A stretch of DNA of 64,000 nt from Nectonema munidae (taxonomy: Eukaryota > Nematomorpha > Nectonematoida > Nectonematidae): the NCBI GenBank assembly GCA_030549495.1, contig JAUIRK010000885.1, positions 1,398,411 through 1,462,410 of the forward strand. The letters are read 5' to 3'. Positions within the stretch are counted from its first letter, which is position 1. Each line of letters begins with the position of its first letter. The notes below the pieces were generated by a model, which searched no databases, had not been told where the DNA came from, and saw only the letters and a list, made by a program, of their open reading frames with translations. The position numbers and the translations under genes are program-made. Positions 1-11,609 of this stretch are shown piece after piece.

Positions 1-707
1 TTATATGAGAGCAAATATGGGCCGAAGAAATCTTGTTAATTTTCCAAGTTTGAAGCTGAACACAGATGAGTCACGTGATACAGAGGATGAAGATCTTTTG
101 AACTATTGTGATCATTTGAAACTTCTTAAAGATGATATGGTGACAAGGTACCAAGATCTGATAGACATGGAAATACCCGACTGGGTCTTCAATCCTTTCA
201 CTTACGACTGCTCAAATGAGAGCGACGTCTCAATTCAAAATGAACTAATCACCATAAAAAATGACTTTGAATTGAAGCTCTCATTCAAGAAATCATATTC
301 AGATTTCTGGTTACAAACTGAAATCTCTCGGAGTTATAAACTTATGGGATAAAATAAAAATATATTTCCTGGCTTTCCCATCCACTTACATGGCCAAACG
401 TGGATTTAGTGCTGTCTCAAAACTTTTAACAAAGCAAAGAAATCGCCTTGACATTGTGAAAAGAGGTGATTTGAGAATAAATTTAAGTAATTTCGAGCCT
501 AGAATAAATACACTAGCGCAAAAACATCATTTTCATGCCTCTCATTGATTCATGTATAGAAAATTGACATTTTGTCGTTGTAAGTATGCATTTTTGAATT
601 TTTATTTACTAAATTCTTACTTGTGATATATAGTTTTTAAAAGGGGGCGGTAAAGAATTAAATTTCGCCATAGGGGGCGCTGGTTTAAAAAAGTTTGAGA
701 ACCACTG
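1..707 (+). mobile_element. hAT (Buster-type) transposon, right-hand part
   Basis: This is the 3' half of a hAT element that enters from outside the window. The right terminal inverted repeat ends in ...GAGAACCACTG at 707; read inward it is CAGTGGTTCTCAAAC. The next 8 bases (708-715, CCCTACAG) have the nnnTAnnn form known for Buster-group hAT target sites. The left end is not visible, so the duplication cannot be confirmed on both sides. The transposase remnant lies at 5-548. Confidence 0.8.
5..548 (+). pseudogene. hAT transposase C-terminal region (broken)
   Basis: Two overlapping reading frames cover the C-terminal part of a hAT (ZBED5/Buster-like) transposase. The first, 5-352, gives 115 residues ending shortly after the motif SYSDFWLQ. 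A frame change near 350 leads to a second stretch, 363-548, which reads YFLAFPSTYMAKRGFSAVSK and then TKQRNRLDI. This is the hAT dimerisation region: in the family, an aromatic/PF.TY.CE.GFS block is followed by K.RNRL. It stops at TGA 546-548, 159 bases before the terminal repeat. The expected Cys-Glu before GFS reads Ala-Lys here. No function is expected, because the frame is shifted and the N-terminus lies outside the window. Confidence 0.8.
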
Positions 708-726
708 CCCTACAGCATACTCTATC

Positions 727-905
727 TATGGGTGGCATGGCAGGTTGGTTGAGATGATGGACATAGCACGGAAGCCTCTGGATTCAATTTTTCATCGATA
801 CGAATTTGTTCATAGTTTGACATAACGGTACATCAGTGCCTGGTCAATGAAAATACACCCGCTGCACCTTACCTTTTACTCAAAATTGAAAAATTTGCTA
901 CATAA
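727..905 (+). repeat. SINE-A (tRNA-derived), copy in hAT C
   Basis: There is a tRNA-like head with an A-box-like stretch (GGCAGGTTGGTTGAGATG) and a B-box-like stretch (GGATTCAATTT, decayed from GGTTCGATTCC). It is followed by a conserved body, GCCTGGTCAATGAAAATACA then CCCGCTGCACCTTACC. The same sequence occurs at 15800-15976 (minus) and 48405-48570 (plus). Because all three sit at the same place inside the hAT family, this SINE was present before that family amplified. Confidence 0.65.
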
Positions 906-1147
906 TTAACATAAGAGAGAAAGGAAACAAAATAAACTAATAAAGCAATTTTTACTATTTTAAAATGGAACTGTCTGTTCTCAGAATAATTTCAAAATAA
1001 TAGGAGGCATAAAGAATTAGAGTTTATTTGATATTTTCAAGTTTTTATAAGCAGCAAAAGCCAACGTTTAAGTAGCTAGCCCTTATAATTAAAAATTATT
1101 CTTTAATTTTATTATTTAGCTTATAATTAAAAAATTATTTAAATAAC

Positions 1148-1465
1148 GGTCGACGGACATTTCGCCCCATAGACAATTTGCCCCCTGACAAATTGTCTCA
1201 TAGGCTATTAGTTTCATCCATCTTTGCTTATTATGTGTAAAATTATTAAAAAAAAATTATATCCTTGTTTATTTTATCTCTATTAAATGATTTCAAATTA
1301 ATCAATTTATCTCTTAATTTTTTTAGAATTGTCCATGAGACAAAATGTCTTATGAAAATACCGGAGCGAATTGTCCATGAAACAAAATGTCATGAAAATA
1401 ATGGGGCGAATTGTCCATAGGACGAACTGTCTTATGAAAATAATGGGGCGAAATGTCTGAAAACC
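1148..1465. mobile_element. GGTCGAC MITE, copy in hAT C
   Basis: A short non-coding element has inverted ends: GGTCGACGGACATTTCGCCC at the left, and GGTTTTCAGACATTTCGCCC when the right end is read from the other strand. Inside, a ~35-bp motif (ATGGGGCGAATTGTCCATGA and variants) is repeated three to four times near the right end. Related copies are at 15280-15598 and 48696-49010. The superfamily is not assigned; no clear target duplication was found. Confidence 0.7.
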
Positions 1466-1504
1466 AAACTAACATAAAAGTCGCCCCCCGGATGTGCGCC
1501 CCTG

Positions 1505-4500
1505 CAACCAACCTCTTAGCCCAGGCGTCGGCAGCCTTTGGATAATCAAGTGTAAAAACTAGCGCATAAACGCATTGCTTGTGCTAACTCGTTATAACCA
1601 AAATTAATTTTTTTTTCTTTAAATTATAAATAATGCGCTTACATTAAATTTCCATTTTTATGTTTGAACACCCTTCTCACCAGCACCGCCCTTTCTTTCG
1701 ATCTTAAATATATAATTTGCCGCAAAATGAAATAAATTTTAAAAGGACTCTACTTATACCAGATGATCCTTACAATAGGAACGCATTTTCAATAACCCTT
1801 CTTCAAATTGAGCGTGGTAAAAAGGTTGATTAATGTTAGCATAACATAATTTGTATACTGCTAAACACAGAACTGATAGCGCCACCGTATAAACAAAAAG
1901 TTGAAGCTTTTCTCATCTTTAATTGTTCGTTTATTTTTTTGCCTATACAGAGGTTAGTGTGCCATTGTATATTTTTCTGCGTGCCACACTTCGCACGCGT
2001 GCCATAGGTTACCCACCACTGTGAGCATGCCGAACAGTAGATATGCGGTGCCGAGTTTTATCCCGATGACGAAGGGAACAATTAATATATAAAAATAAAT
2101 TTCCCCAATTTCTTTGAAAAATGCAATTTAATATTTTAATAAGAAAATATTTTGATTTTATTAAAATTTTAAGATTGTGTTAAAAATGTGTAATAATGTA
2201 TATTTAAACCCCGGCAATAGATTTCCAAAATTTTAAACACTAAGGCCCATTTATAAATTAGTTGTGAGCACCTGTCAACTATAATGCAAATTGAGGAAAA
2301 CATTTGAAAGTCAAAATCAGCGGTAGAGTGAGAAAATGTTGGTTACAAAAATTTATATAATAAATCAGCTTTTTCAATTAGGATAAAGGCATTATATATA
2401 GGAGTGTATTTTTAACCCCAAACAAACACAAATATGATTTAAAATACCTTTTAACAATGCGTTGGAAGAAGGCAAAAGAGAGCGTAAAGAGGCTCTTGTT
2501 ACAACGTGGAGGGTTAGACACTGAGCTTTTTACATTTAAAGAAGTTAATAAACGAAAGTTTTGGGGAAAAGAAGCGAATAAAGCCGCGCAATACGCAAAC
2601 CCTCGGCTTACTAACTAACTATGCTAATGTTTTGGGCCCCACATTCCGACTTCCATTAACCGAGCATAGAAGAGACTTCATTGCTGTAGAGCAGTGTGAT
2701 AGCACGGACTAGCAAATATTATTTTCGACCCTGGCGGACCGGCGAATAAAAACCAAAGAAATCATTCAATTTTAAAGCATAAAGTAAGAGTATGCAATCA
2801 TCAGATTTTTAAATTTCAAAATAGGAGAGCAAACAAACCACATCAATACACTTGTCAAGAGTTAGCTTACGTCAGTGTGAAAAGAAAGTAAATTTTCATT
2901 CGTCAACTTATCCAGCTTTGGCTCGATAGAAGTAAAAACAGAGGCAGTCTACGGACCAAAAACTTGCATGACGCGGACCAGCATTAGTCTGGCCGATGTT
3001 GAGAAGCACTTTTGTAGAAGAACTAATTGTGAGTGAGCTCGACTCTCTCTGAAAAAATAGAAAAGCATAATCTGAGGAAAATGCTTAGAAATTCAGGATG
3101 GTCGCTGTAAAAATAAAAGAGAGGCTGAAGAGGAGAGACGAGTCTTTAAATGTAAGAGAAGTGGATATTACTTATAACACACTAAGAAACAGGTTGAATA
3201 CAGAACTGAAGATAGATTTACAAGCTTGATTTACTTACATCAGCAACTTGGCTTTCTCTTGGATATAGAAAGTTTCATTGACTCGAATGAAGACATGATA
3301 GAAAGTGCAAAGTAGCTGCTACAGCTTACATAAGAGATTTTGATGAAAGAGAACCAAGTCACGAAACTTCAACTGCTCAATGTTAGTACAAATAAGAAAA
3401 GGCTGTGCTTTTGCTTAACCAAAACTCCAATCGATCATTCCAACTCCATAATGTCTTAAGGAGATCACGACTTCCCCAGTTTATAAATTGCAGCGTGCAT
3501 ACCTTTCGATGACAGGCTTTTTTTTAGCGCTCAGGCGTTAGTTAATTTAAAAAAAAACTCTCTTAAACACAAAGGATGGCGTATGCTAAGGAATTTAGCT
3601 TTATCAATCATCGAAAACGAAGAATTTGGACTCAACACGTTTCATGCCAGAAAAAGAAGTCAGATCGTAATTTGATACAAATGTATTTTAAATAAGGAAA
3701 TCATCTGCGTCAGTTAATAGTGCAAATAGGACGGATGCATTTGAATGTGGATGGTCCGTTAATAACAAATATTTAAATACCTTATCGGGCTCTTTTTCAA
3801 GGCTTCACAAATTTGAAAGGATGAAAATAATTATACTAGTTTTGAAATCTTTCAATTCTTGGGTCCTTAACGTTATTGGGGAATTAGAAGTATTGAAAAT
3901 TTGCAATTTGGAATCTTACAAAATTTTCCAAAGACAATGGACATATTTTCAAAAAAATACAAAAAGTTTAAGGAAACTTTTTTGATTGTATCCATTTCTA
4001 AAATGGCTTAAAAGCCCATGCGATCAATTTGAAAGGGCATATTTTCGTAAAACTACTGTACTTGCAATAATATATTTGTAATGTAGAAGAAAATGAATTT
4101 ATTCCTATTTGTATTTTCAATTATATCAGATCAATGCAAAAAGTATTTAATTTCATATTTCTAAAAGTATTATTCTAAATATCTAGACTCATAGTCCAAA
4201 GCTTGTGGAAGGGGTGCACAGAGTAAAAATCTAGCCCCCTGAATCAAAACCTCAAAACGCCACTGAAGAAGGGTGCAGAATGCACATCCTCAAAACTATT
4301 AAATGCATCTTTCATATAAAATTTAAATGATACCATTAAAAAATTTAAAAATTAAAATGATGAAGCTAATCAACGTCATAAAACAAACCTCTTTTATTAC
4401 AGTGAAATAATAAACATATTTGAAATAAATTAATAAAAAAGCATACATATTAGTCGTTCTTTCTTATCAAATGTTTGAGTCGCATAATTTTATTGGAAGC

Positions 4501-5130
4501 CATAAGTTCTCCTCCAATTATACTATCGAAAATTAAAATTTAACTAGTTTGTAAAGACATGAATTCGGACCACCAGACTTTCTTTCAACATTCAGGAGTC
4601 GGTGCGATTTTTTTATAAAGAATAATGTTCAACCAATCCCTTACACTTAAAGAGAAAAATTATTTTTTTAAATCAGATAATAATTTAGTTTTGTTTATTT
4701 TTCCACAATGAATTATGGCTTTTAAAACGATACCACCTATGAAATATCTTTGGGAATTGAACTTTATATATTTGATTTACAATAAAAAAAATTAGCCTAT
4801 GGAAAAGTAAAGCTTATAATAGGTCCTTACAAATGTTTACAGTTATAAACGCCTTTATAATTAGAAATAATGCAATTTTTTACATTATGTCAGGAATTAT
4901 TGAACAACGTTCGTTTAAAACATGACTACAAACAATAGTAAAAGAACTTCAGCTAAGTATTAGCACATGATATCCAACACTTTCAAATTGATACTAAATA
5001 AACTTAAACTTTTAATACCTTGTATTTTGGTGAAACAGCTTTCTCTCCACCAGCATTCAATAAAATGAAAAAGCAGTCAACTAAAAGCATTCAAGATTTT
5101 CAAAGTTAGGTTTTCCATATTGAGTTCCAG
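1505..5130. other. AT-rich region without a recognised gene
   Basis: No frame longer than about 60 codons with recognisable protein similarity was found. 2400-3700 is somewhat less AT-rich and looks like degenerate transposon sequence, but I could not assign it. 3700-5080 shows nothing. Confidence 0.5.
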
Positions 5131-5174
5131 CAGAGGCATAGCCAAAAGGAGCCACGGCAGCTATGCCCCCTCTG
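5131..5174. repeat. Terminal-repeat-like hairpin
   Basis: CAGAGGCATAGC (5131-5142) is followed after ~20 bases by GCTATGCCCCCTCTG (5160-5174), its imperfect inverse. The sequence resembles a hAT-type end (CAGNGGCRTAGC). The only open frames over it (5081-5515 minus, 5120-5302 plus) have no protein similarity I can recognise and are treated as chance. Confidence 0.45.
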
Positions 5175-5606
5175 AGAAAATTTATTCCCATCAGAAAAAA
5201 AAATTGATAATGTTGTGTGCAATAAAAAATTGTTGGGCCCTCCAGAAAATTTTTGAGCCCGATTTGGTTCAAATTCCTCACTATGCCGCTGGGTTTCAGT
5301 AGACCTTCAGGGGTATACAGAAAAATTTGTATGAAAAAGTTTGTTAAAGATACACTTCCATGTTGATACATTCTTAGTTGGTTGTCTTGCTGATAATTTA
5401 TTTCACAACATGGTAGTGTTATTCCTAAATAAGTAATGACCTCGTTATCATGTGAACGTTTATTGTGATCATTATTACTGTGATATATTAAACTATCACA
5501 TAAAGAATTAGACACTTTTTGAAATAAAATTTAAAAAAAAAATTTATTTTGGAGAATAAAAGCTGTGTAAAGTAAAAAGTAGCTTACTAGCTTTTAAGTA
5601 ATATCA

Positions 5607-5755
5607 CTCGTTCACAATTGACGTCAACCTTTTTTGATAAATTTCAACCCCCATGTCAACTTTTAGATATATCATCACTTAACAAAATCGACTTATGTCA
5701 ACTTTGGATACCCCCCCCCCCCCCCGTTTTAGTTGACGTCAATTGTGAACGCCCC
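5607..5755. mobile_element. GACGTC MITE with poly-C tract, copy 1
   Basis: The inverted ends are TCGTTCACAATTGACGTCAA and, at the right, its inverse GTTGACGTCAATTGTGAACG. The interior includes a run of 15 C at 5711-5725. It is the sibling of the copy at 24763-24948, which shares the ends and the interior (ATATATCATCACTTAACAAA) but has a much longer C run. It is non-coding. Confidence 0.75.
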
Positions 5756-6453
5756 CCATTGCTGATACAAATCAAGCTCAAAATTTTCTTTAGTATTAGC
5801 CTAAGTATGTTAGACTTAGAAAAATAGATATCATTTCCAATTCCGTAGCATCATTTCCAACTCAATTAAACCTTTTTGTAATTCGGTAACACACTTTTAA
5901 ATTCGGTACCAGCTTTTAAAATTTCCAAAAATTTAATCTAATTATCTACTTTTTCCTATTTCTTTCTTTTTAATTTATCTTGTTTCTTGTAAACCGTTTC
6001 TATACTATTTAGTTGATGTTAAAAAGAGCATCACATTAAGACAATATAAATAAAACAAGATTAAAAAAATATTTATACAAATTCATAGTCAATAAACCTT
6101 TTCGGGATGTCTCTAAAAATAGTTTTTATACTTTCTAATGTTTACAGAACAAAAATCAAAAGAAAGAGAATTAACCCAAATCATCCCACTGTCAGTTTAA
6201 ACGGGTAGGTGTAAAATAAGCTGCAAAAAAAGCTGCAAAAGTAAAGCCTGATTTCGAATAAACGAAAAGAGATAACAGAGTGAAAATTTACTTACACATA
6301 AAACTCGAGTCTCTAATTCAGAAAAAAATCAAATCAAGTTATATATATTAAAAAAACATTATATTTTAGTGATAATAAGTCAAAATTTATAGATTTGTCT
6401 TCCATTTCTGTTACCTCGATGGTGGCAATAATGTCTATGCGAATTAATTTATG

Positions 6454-6641
6454 TTGGTTTGGTTTGGTTTGGTTTGGTTTTGAGATATCAAAGCACTTTC
6501 AGCAGTAAAGCTATATGCTCGCATTATGCTTAAGATGGTTAATCACAGTTTTTTGTGAATTTGTTTTTAGAGTTAAGAGCCTTGGGGATCGAACCCCTGA
6601 CCTTCAACTGTTAAGCTGAGAGGTACACCCTAACAACCATG
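6454..6641 (-). repeat. SINE-B (tRNA-derived), copy 1
   Basis: Read on the minus strand there is a tRNA-like head with an A box (TTAGGGTGTACCTCTCAG) and a perfect B box (GGGGTTCGATCCCC), then a ~110-bp body and a tail of (CCAAA)n repeats (plus-strand TTTGG repeats at 6454-6479). Other copies are at 10879-11079 and 39685-39990. No clear target duplication was found for this copy. Confidence 0.8.
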
Positions 6642-7229
6642 ATTTTCATTTTAAAAAATTAATTTTCAAAAATATTTAGTTAAATTTTTAATTTATTTAA
6701 TCTTTTTATTCTCTTTTGTTTTTAAAGATGATCTTTATTCAAAATGTCAAATAAAAAATATATTTATTATATTATTTTTATATTATTATTATTGATTTGA
6801 GAATAGATAAAGCTCGTCAAAGATAAGCGTTAACGATAAATGCTCACGTACAGCCACTAGATGCAAATTCAAACCTCAAAGTTTGAACACAAAAGTGGAA
6901 CTGAGACTTCAATAGAAGAAAGAGGTCTTTTACACTGTGTACGCTTAGTTATGATGATCAAATACAAGAGTACATACAATTTCTAGTTTTAACTAACACC
7001 TTGTATGCAGAATTAAGTATATATTTATTAATACACCATTTTATGATGTATAATCTGTCAGTAAATTAATTTTCACATGTAACCTAACTGACAAATTTAC
7101 TTTCACCAGAGAAGCTATCTGAATAATTTCATATTTTCTAAAACACTTAATTTTACATAACTACACCAACATCAATGAATTTTTAAGGGAGTTTACCCTT
7201 ACCTTTAATGTTTATAATATTTTAATATC

Positions 7230-9400
7230 TACCAAAAAGTCGAGTCTTTGGGATCCAAAAAATCCTTTAAGTTATCCGAAGTTCGAGTTAAACGAATGAT
7301 CAGTATCATATATTTTATTGAATGAATAGCAGTTCTGTGATACTTCCAGGTACAAATTTAAGGGAGCAAAACCTCAAAAAAAATTGAATTCATTTTATTT
7401 TATAAAAAAATAACGAGAGTACGATAATTTACGTTGAAAAGGGCATAAAATTTTGTGCCTACACGCTTAAAGATAATAATAAAATATGGTACAATAATTC
7501 AAAGCAAATCATAGGGATGCAAATATCTCAGCGCTGAAAATGCCTTGCAACGAAATGAATGAAAGCATGTGTAATTCACACTTTTATTGATTTTTCATAA
7601 AAACTTTGTATTCAAAGCCTCTGAAATATATTGCAACATGATGAATTGCAATTCACAGATAGCATTGGAATTTTTATCCCGAATAATTTAAGATATAAAT
7701 TGATATCAGAAAAAGCATAAATTACTTCGATTTAACCGAAAATTCCACCTATCTGATTTTGAGTTAAACGAAAATTTAGCATGTGTAGATATGACTGAGA
7801 CAGGTACAGCGACTCGAGTTATCGAGAGCTTACTACTAGATGTTTATCTATAAACTATTATGCTAGGATAAATTTAAAATGATATCTAAATATAAAAACT
7901 TTCATTTAATTAAATTGTCAATTTTTATAAATATTATAATATAGATACATTATAATAAATTTTTTTCCTAAGAGAAATCCTCTTTTTACGAAATTCGAAT
8001 AAATTTTGATAAAATTTCAAAAACCAGCCAGATAAATTAGTACTAAGAAAATTTTCCCAAAGTTATTAAAAATCAATGACTTTAAAATTTCCTAAACATC
8101 TGCCAACGTGAAAAATTATTTTTTTTTTAAGATTTTCTTGACAAAAATATTGCCACCTTTGGATATATACTTCGAAGAATATTTTTTTTATTTTCCCCAT
8201 CATAAAAAATATTCTTTTAAAGATTTTCATTTAAATTTGTGCAAGAAAATTAATTTTTTTAACCTTTTACCTTTCGAAGTTATCATTTCTCAACTTAATA
8301 AAAAGAATCAAGTTTTTTATATTGACATTTTCACGAAAATGATTTCTGTTAAGGTACCAAATTTTAAAACTTTAACACAAAATTTGATTTTCAGAAGAAT
8401 TTTTGAAACTGGATTTCCAATTTTTCAAAAATAATAAGTCCACTTTTCCGTATAAAGCCATTACCAAATTTATGTAAAAATGAGTTTTGAACAATTTTTA
8501 ATACACTTTCAAAAGAATTTTCCTTTACAAACGATGCCTATCGTTAAGACAGTTTACTTCATTGATGTATAAAATGTTTTTAGAATACAAAAATAATTAT
8601 TCTGTAAAATTTAGTTAATATCTGTTGCGGGTATTATTAAAAAACCTTACAATTAAAAATGCGAGCTGACAATTATTGCCTAAACTTAATTCAAGGGTTT
8701 TCAAATAAATTTTGTTAATCATGTTGTATATGATTGGATACTTTGGTCGACACTTTAAAATTTCTTCATAAGTGCAGAATCTTTCATTAGGGCGGGAGAC
8801 ACTGTACTATTTTTTGAACAGCTGGTTAAGTTTAACAATTTTTAAGATAAAATACAAACTTTCTAATAAAGTTTTCTAATTAAAAACATGCTTCATCTTA
8901 AATAAAAATGGCTTTCCTAATAGATTTATTGAAAATAATAAAAATTTTAAAATAAAAACGAATAATAGTACACTAAATAATTGTGTAAGAGAAAACAAAA
9001 AATAAAAATTGAAGAGTTTTCAGAACTACGAAGACTTTTACAGAGTTCTTATTTGACTAAACACAATTCATCCTGATAAATAAAAATCTGAAAAAAAATT
9101 AAAGCGATTCATGAAATTGATGAAAAAATTAATCATAAGTTCCATACCTAAATACTTTTTAGCTTTCTACATTCATCGATTTCTTGTTACTTGCAATATT
9201 AAAAACTTTTATTATCTTACAGGAATAAATGAATACAGGAATATTGAATTAGAAAAAAATTTAAAAAGTGAAATCAGAAAATTTTCTATATTTCTTATCA
9301 TTTTTCACAAAATTTTGAATACACTGAAATAAGAAAGAGACATTATATAAAACTGTTTTTAGATAAAATACTTTCAGAATAATTCTTGATCATTAATTTT
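7230..9400. other. AT-rich interior of S1, no gene
   Basis: No recognisable coding sequence. Around 7240-7290 and 7740-7830 there are short stretches such as GAGTTAAACGAA and CGAGTTATCGAG that resemble pogo/Tigger ends, but no convincing inverted pair was found. Confidence 0.4.
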
Positions 9401-10790
9401 GTTAAAAGTTAAGTAAGGTAACAAATACGAATATGGTAAAAAAAAGTTGTTTTAAGAGTTGATTTTGAAATTACTTGAGCTTGATTTATTATAAAATCTT
9501 AAAAAAATATTTAATATGAACTTATAATAAAGAATTAAGGAAAAAAGTTAAATTTCTTACAGATAAAGCAGAGATCAGCCTTGAAAAAAGTTTACAGAAA
9601 AGCAAAGATTGACCTTCAAAAAAAGTTGAATGAACTTATGAAAAAAAATAAATAAAAAATTTAAGTTCCTTACACAGAAAGCAAAAGTCAATCTTAAAAT
9701 TTTTTTAACGTAATTATAGGGAAATATAAGCAAAAAGTAAAGTTTGTTACAGAGAGAGCAAAGATCAACCTTTAAAAATTGAACTTATAAAAAGAATTAA
9801 AGAAAAAATTTTAATTTCTTACAGATAAAGCAAAGATCCGCCTTGAAAAAGTTTAATATAATAGGGGATGATAAAAAAGTTTACAGAAAATTAAAGATTG
9901 ACCTTCAAAAAAAGTTGAATGAACTTATGAAAAAAAAATAAGTAAAAAATTTAAGTTCCTTACACAGAAAGCAAATGTCAACCTTAAAAAATAAATTAAG
10001 TAAAAATATTAATCTTACAGAAAAAGCAAAGATCAGCCTTGAAAAAAGTTTAATATAATAGGGGATGAACTTATAAAAAAGTTTACAGAAAAGCAAACAT
10101 TGACCTTATAAAAAAGTTGAATGAACTTATGAAAATAAATAAATAATTTAAGTTCGTAAAGCAAAAGTCAGCCTTAAAAAATTTTTAACGTAATTATAAG
10201 GAAATATAAATAAAAAGTAAATTTTGTTACAGAGAGAGCAAAGATCAACCTTTAAAAATGTTTAATATGAACTTATAAAAAATAATCAGATAAAGTAAAG
10301 ATCCGCCTTAAAAAAGTTTAATATAATAGGGGATGATAAAAAAGTTTACAGAAAATTAAAGATTGACCTTCAAAAAAAGTTGAATGAACTTATGAAAAAA
10401 ATAAGTAAAAAATTTAAGTTCCTGAAACAGAAAGCAAAGGTCAACCTTAAAAATTTTTAACGTAATTATAGGAAAAATCAGTAAAAAGTAAAGTTTGTTA
10501 CAGCGAGAGCAAAGATCAACCTTAAAAATATTTAATATGAACTTATAATAAAGAATTAAGGAAACAAGTTAAATTTCTTACAGATAAAGCAAAGATCCGC
10601 CTTGAAAAAGTTAAATATAATAGAGATTTTATAACTTATAAAATAAATTAAGTAAAAATATTAAGGCCAACCTTCAAAAAAAAATTATAATAAGCGAAGA
10701 ACTTATAAAAACAATTATAAATAAGTTAAGTTTCTTACAGAAAAAACAAAGTTCAAACTATAAAAAAAATTTGAAATAGAAAACAAGAAA
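9400..10790. repeat. Diverged AT-rich tandem array in S1
   Basis: Subunits of roughly 65 bp recur (TTACAGA.AAAGCAAAGATCAACCTT.AAAAA), grouped into a larger period of about 270 bp. The marker AACGTAATTATA lies at about 9708, 10187 and 10458. Units are visibly diverged, with indels. Chance frames in the array (for example 9905-10096 minus) are not genes. Confidence 0.8.
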
Positions 10791-10878
10791 GAAAATGGTT
10801 GTAATTATATTTTAGGAGAAAATAAAAGAATTCGCCATTTTTAAAAATCAAAAAAAATGGCCGTCGAATTTGCAGCTT

Positions 10879-11079
10879 GTTGTTGTTGTTGTTGTTGTTT
10901 TATTTGACACAGCTTGTAAAATGCAAGGATTTCGAAAGCTGGCATGAGGCTTTTACAAATTTAAGATGATTAATCACAGTTTTTGTGAATTTGTTTTTTT
11001 AGCATTGGGAGCCTTGGGGATCGAACCCCTGACCTTCAACTGTTAAGCTGAGAGGAACACCCTAACAACCATGAGGCTC
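10879..11079 (-). repeat. SINE-B, copy 2, with 12-bp target duplication
   Basis: This SINE on the minus strand has a perfect B box and an (AAC)n tail (plus-strand TTG repeats from 10879). It is flanked by a perfect 12-bp direct repeat AATTTGCAGCTT at 10867-10878 and 11080-11091, the mark of LINE-type retroposition. It sits in the right subterminal region of S1. Confidence 0.9.
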
Positions 11080-11310
11080 AATTTGCAGCTTATTTTACCC
11101 TTAAAATGGTTCCCAAAAATTTCGGAAAAGTTTGAGAGGCTATCATACAAATTCTAGGGAACAGATTTAATTGTAACTTTGAATATATATATTGTATATT
11201 ATATTTAGTTTATATGCAAAATTTAAATTAAATAGTCAAATTATTTACAAAGTTATTTAACTTTATATTTGAAGCTATTTTTGCAGTTTATTTTACATAG
11301 ACCGGTTTAA

Positions 11311-11605
11311 ACTTACATTGAAAATTGCTTATGTTTTAAAAGTATAGCAAAAAAAAAAATTATTTCTGATTTTTTGTACAGTATAAAAATCAAATAATTT
11401 TTTTATACTAAGTTTCTGTTTAATTTATCAAAATTTTATTGAAAATTTCTGTTTTCATTTCTAAAAGAAAATTTATCTGAGTTTAAGAGTAAAAACTAAA
11501 ATTTTTCAAACTAAAACTTTTTAAAAACTTAATTAAAAGTATTTTAATACTTTTAAAGACATAAATTTAGAAATTTACAATTTTTTTCAAATAGTTTATG
11601 TAAGT
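11311..11605. repeat. Short unit between S1 and piggyBac-1, TTAA at both ends
   Basis: The unit begins ACTTACATTG after TTAA 11307-11310 and ends TATGTAAGT before TTAA 11606-11609, so ACTTACA/TGTAAGT form short inverted ends. The sequence to the right of piggyBac-1 (from 13667, ACTTACAAAAC...TTTGCTTAT) resembles its left end. It is AT-rich with no frame. Confidence 0.5.
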
Positions 11606-11609
11606 TTAA

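Larger units (their letters stand above)
708..1504 (-). mobile_element. hAT family 'CAGGGGCG', copy C (internally deleted)
   Basis: On the minus strand the element begins at 1504 with CAGGGGCGCACATCCGGGG, the same terminus as copies A (14079) and B (47656). Moving left it contains the GGTCGAC MITE (1148-1465) and SINE-A (727-905), in the same order and orientation as in A and B. The ~1.1 kb that separates the terminus from the MITE in copy A is missing, so C is a deletion derivative. The Buster hAT at 1-707 is inserted into it; the distal part lies outside the window. No transposase is encoded. Confidence 0.75.
6201..11306. mobile_element. S1: large non-coding TTAA-flanked element with tandem array
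   Basis: Both ends are flanked by TTAA (6197-6200 and 11307-11310). The left end reads ACGGGTAGGTGTAAAATAAG then CTGCAAAAAAAGC. The right end, on the minus strand, reads ACCGGTCTATGTAAAATAAA then CTGCAAAAATAGC. These form imperfect inverted repeats of about 40 bp. The interior has no convincing gene; frames at 8108-8434 and 9111-9332 are low-complexity Phe/Ile/Lys-rich chance frames. It holds two SINE-B insertions and the tandem array 9400-10790. TTAA targets point to piggyBac or Kolobok-type mobilisation (inference). Its terminal sequences are homologous to those of S2 (21843-32515). Confidence 0.55.

Noticed and set aside
6580-6641. tRNA gene suggested by GGGGTTCGATCCCC
   Set aside because: The same head occurs three times with a common body and tail and two perfect 12-bp target duplications, so it is a SINE. 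No full cloverleaf with anticodon arm could be drawn.
7230-7830. Possible pogo/Tigger MITE
   Set aside because: Fragments such as GAGTTAAACGAA occur on both sides, but no consistent pair of ends with TA flanks was found.
8108-8434. 108-codon Phe/Lys-rich frame as a gene
   Set aside because: Low-complexity AT-rich composition, no domain, inside S1, no support for splicing or start.
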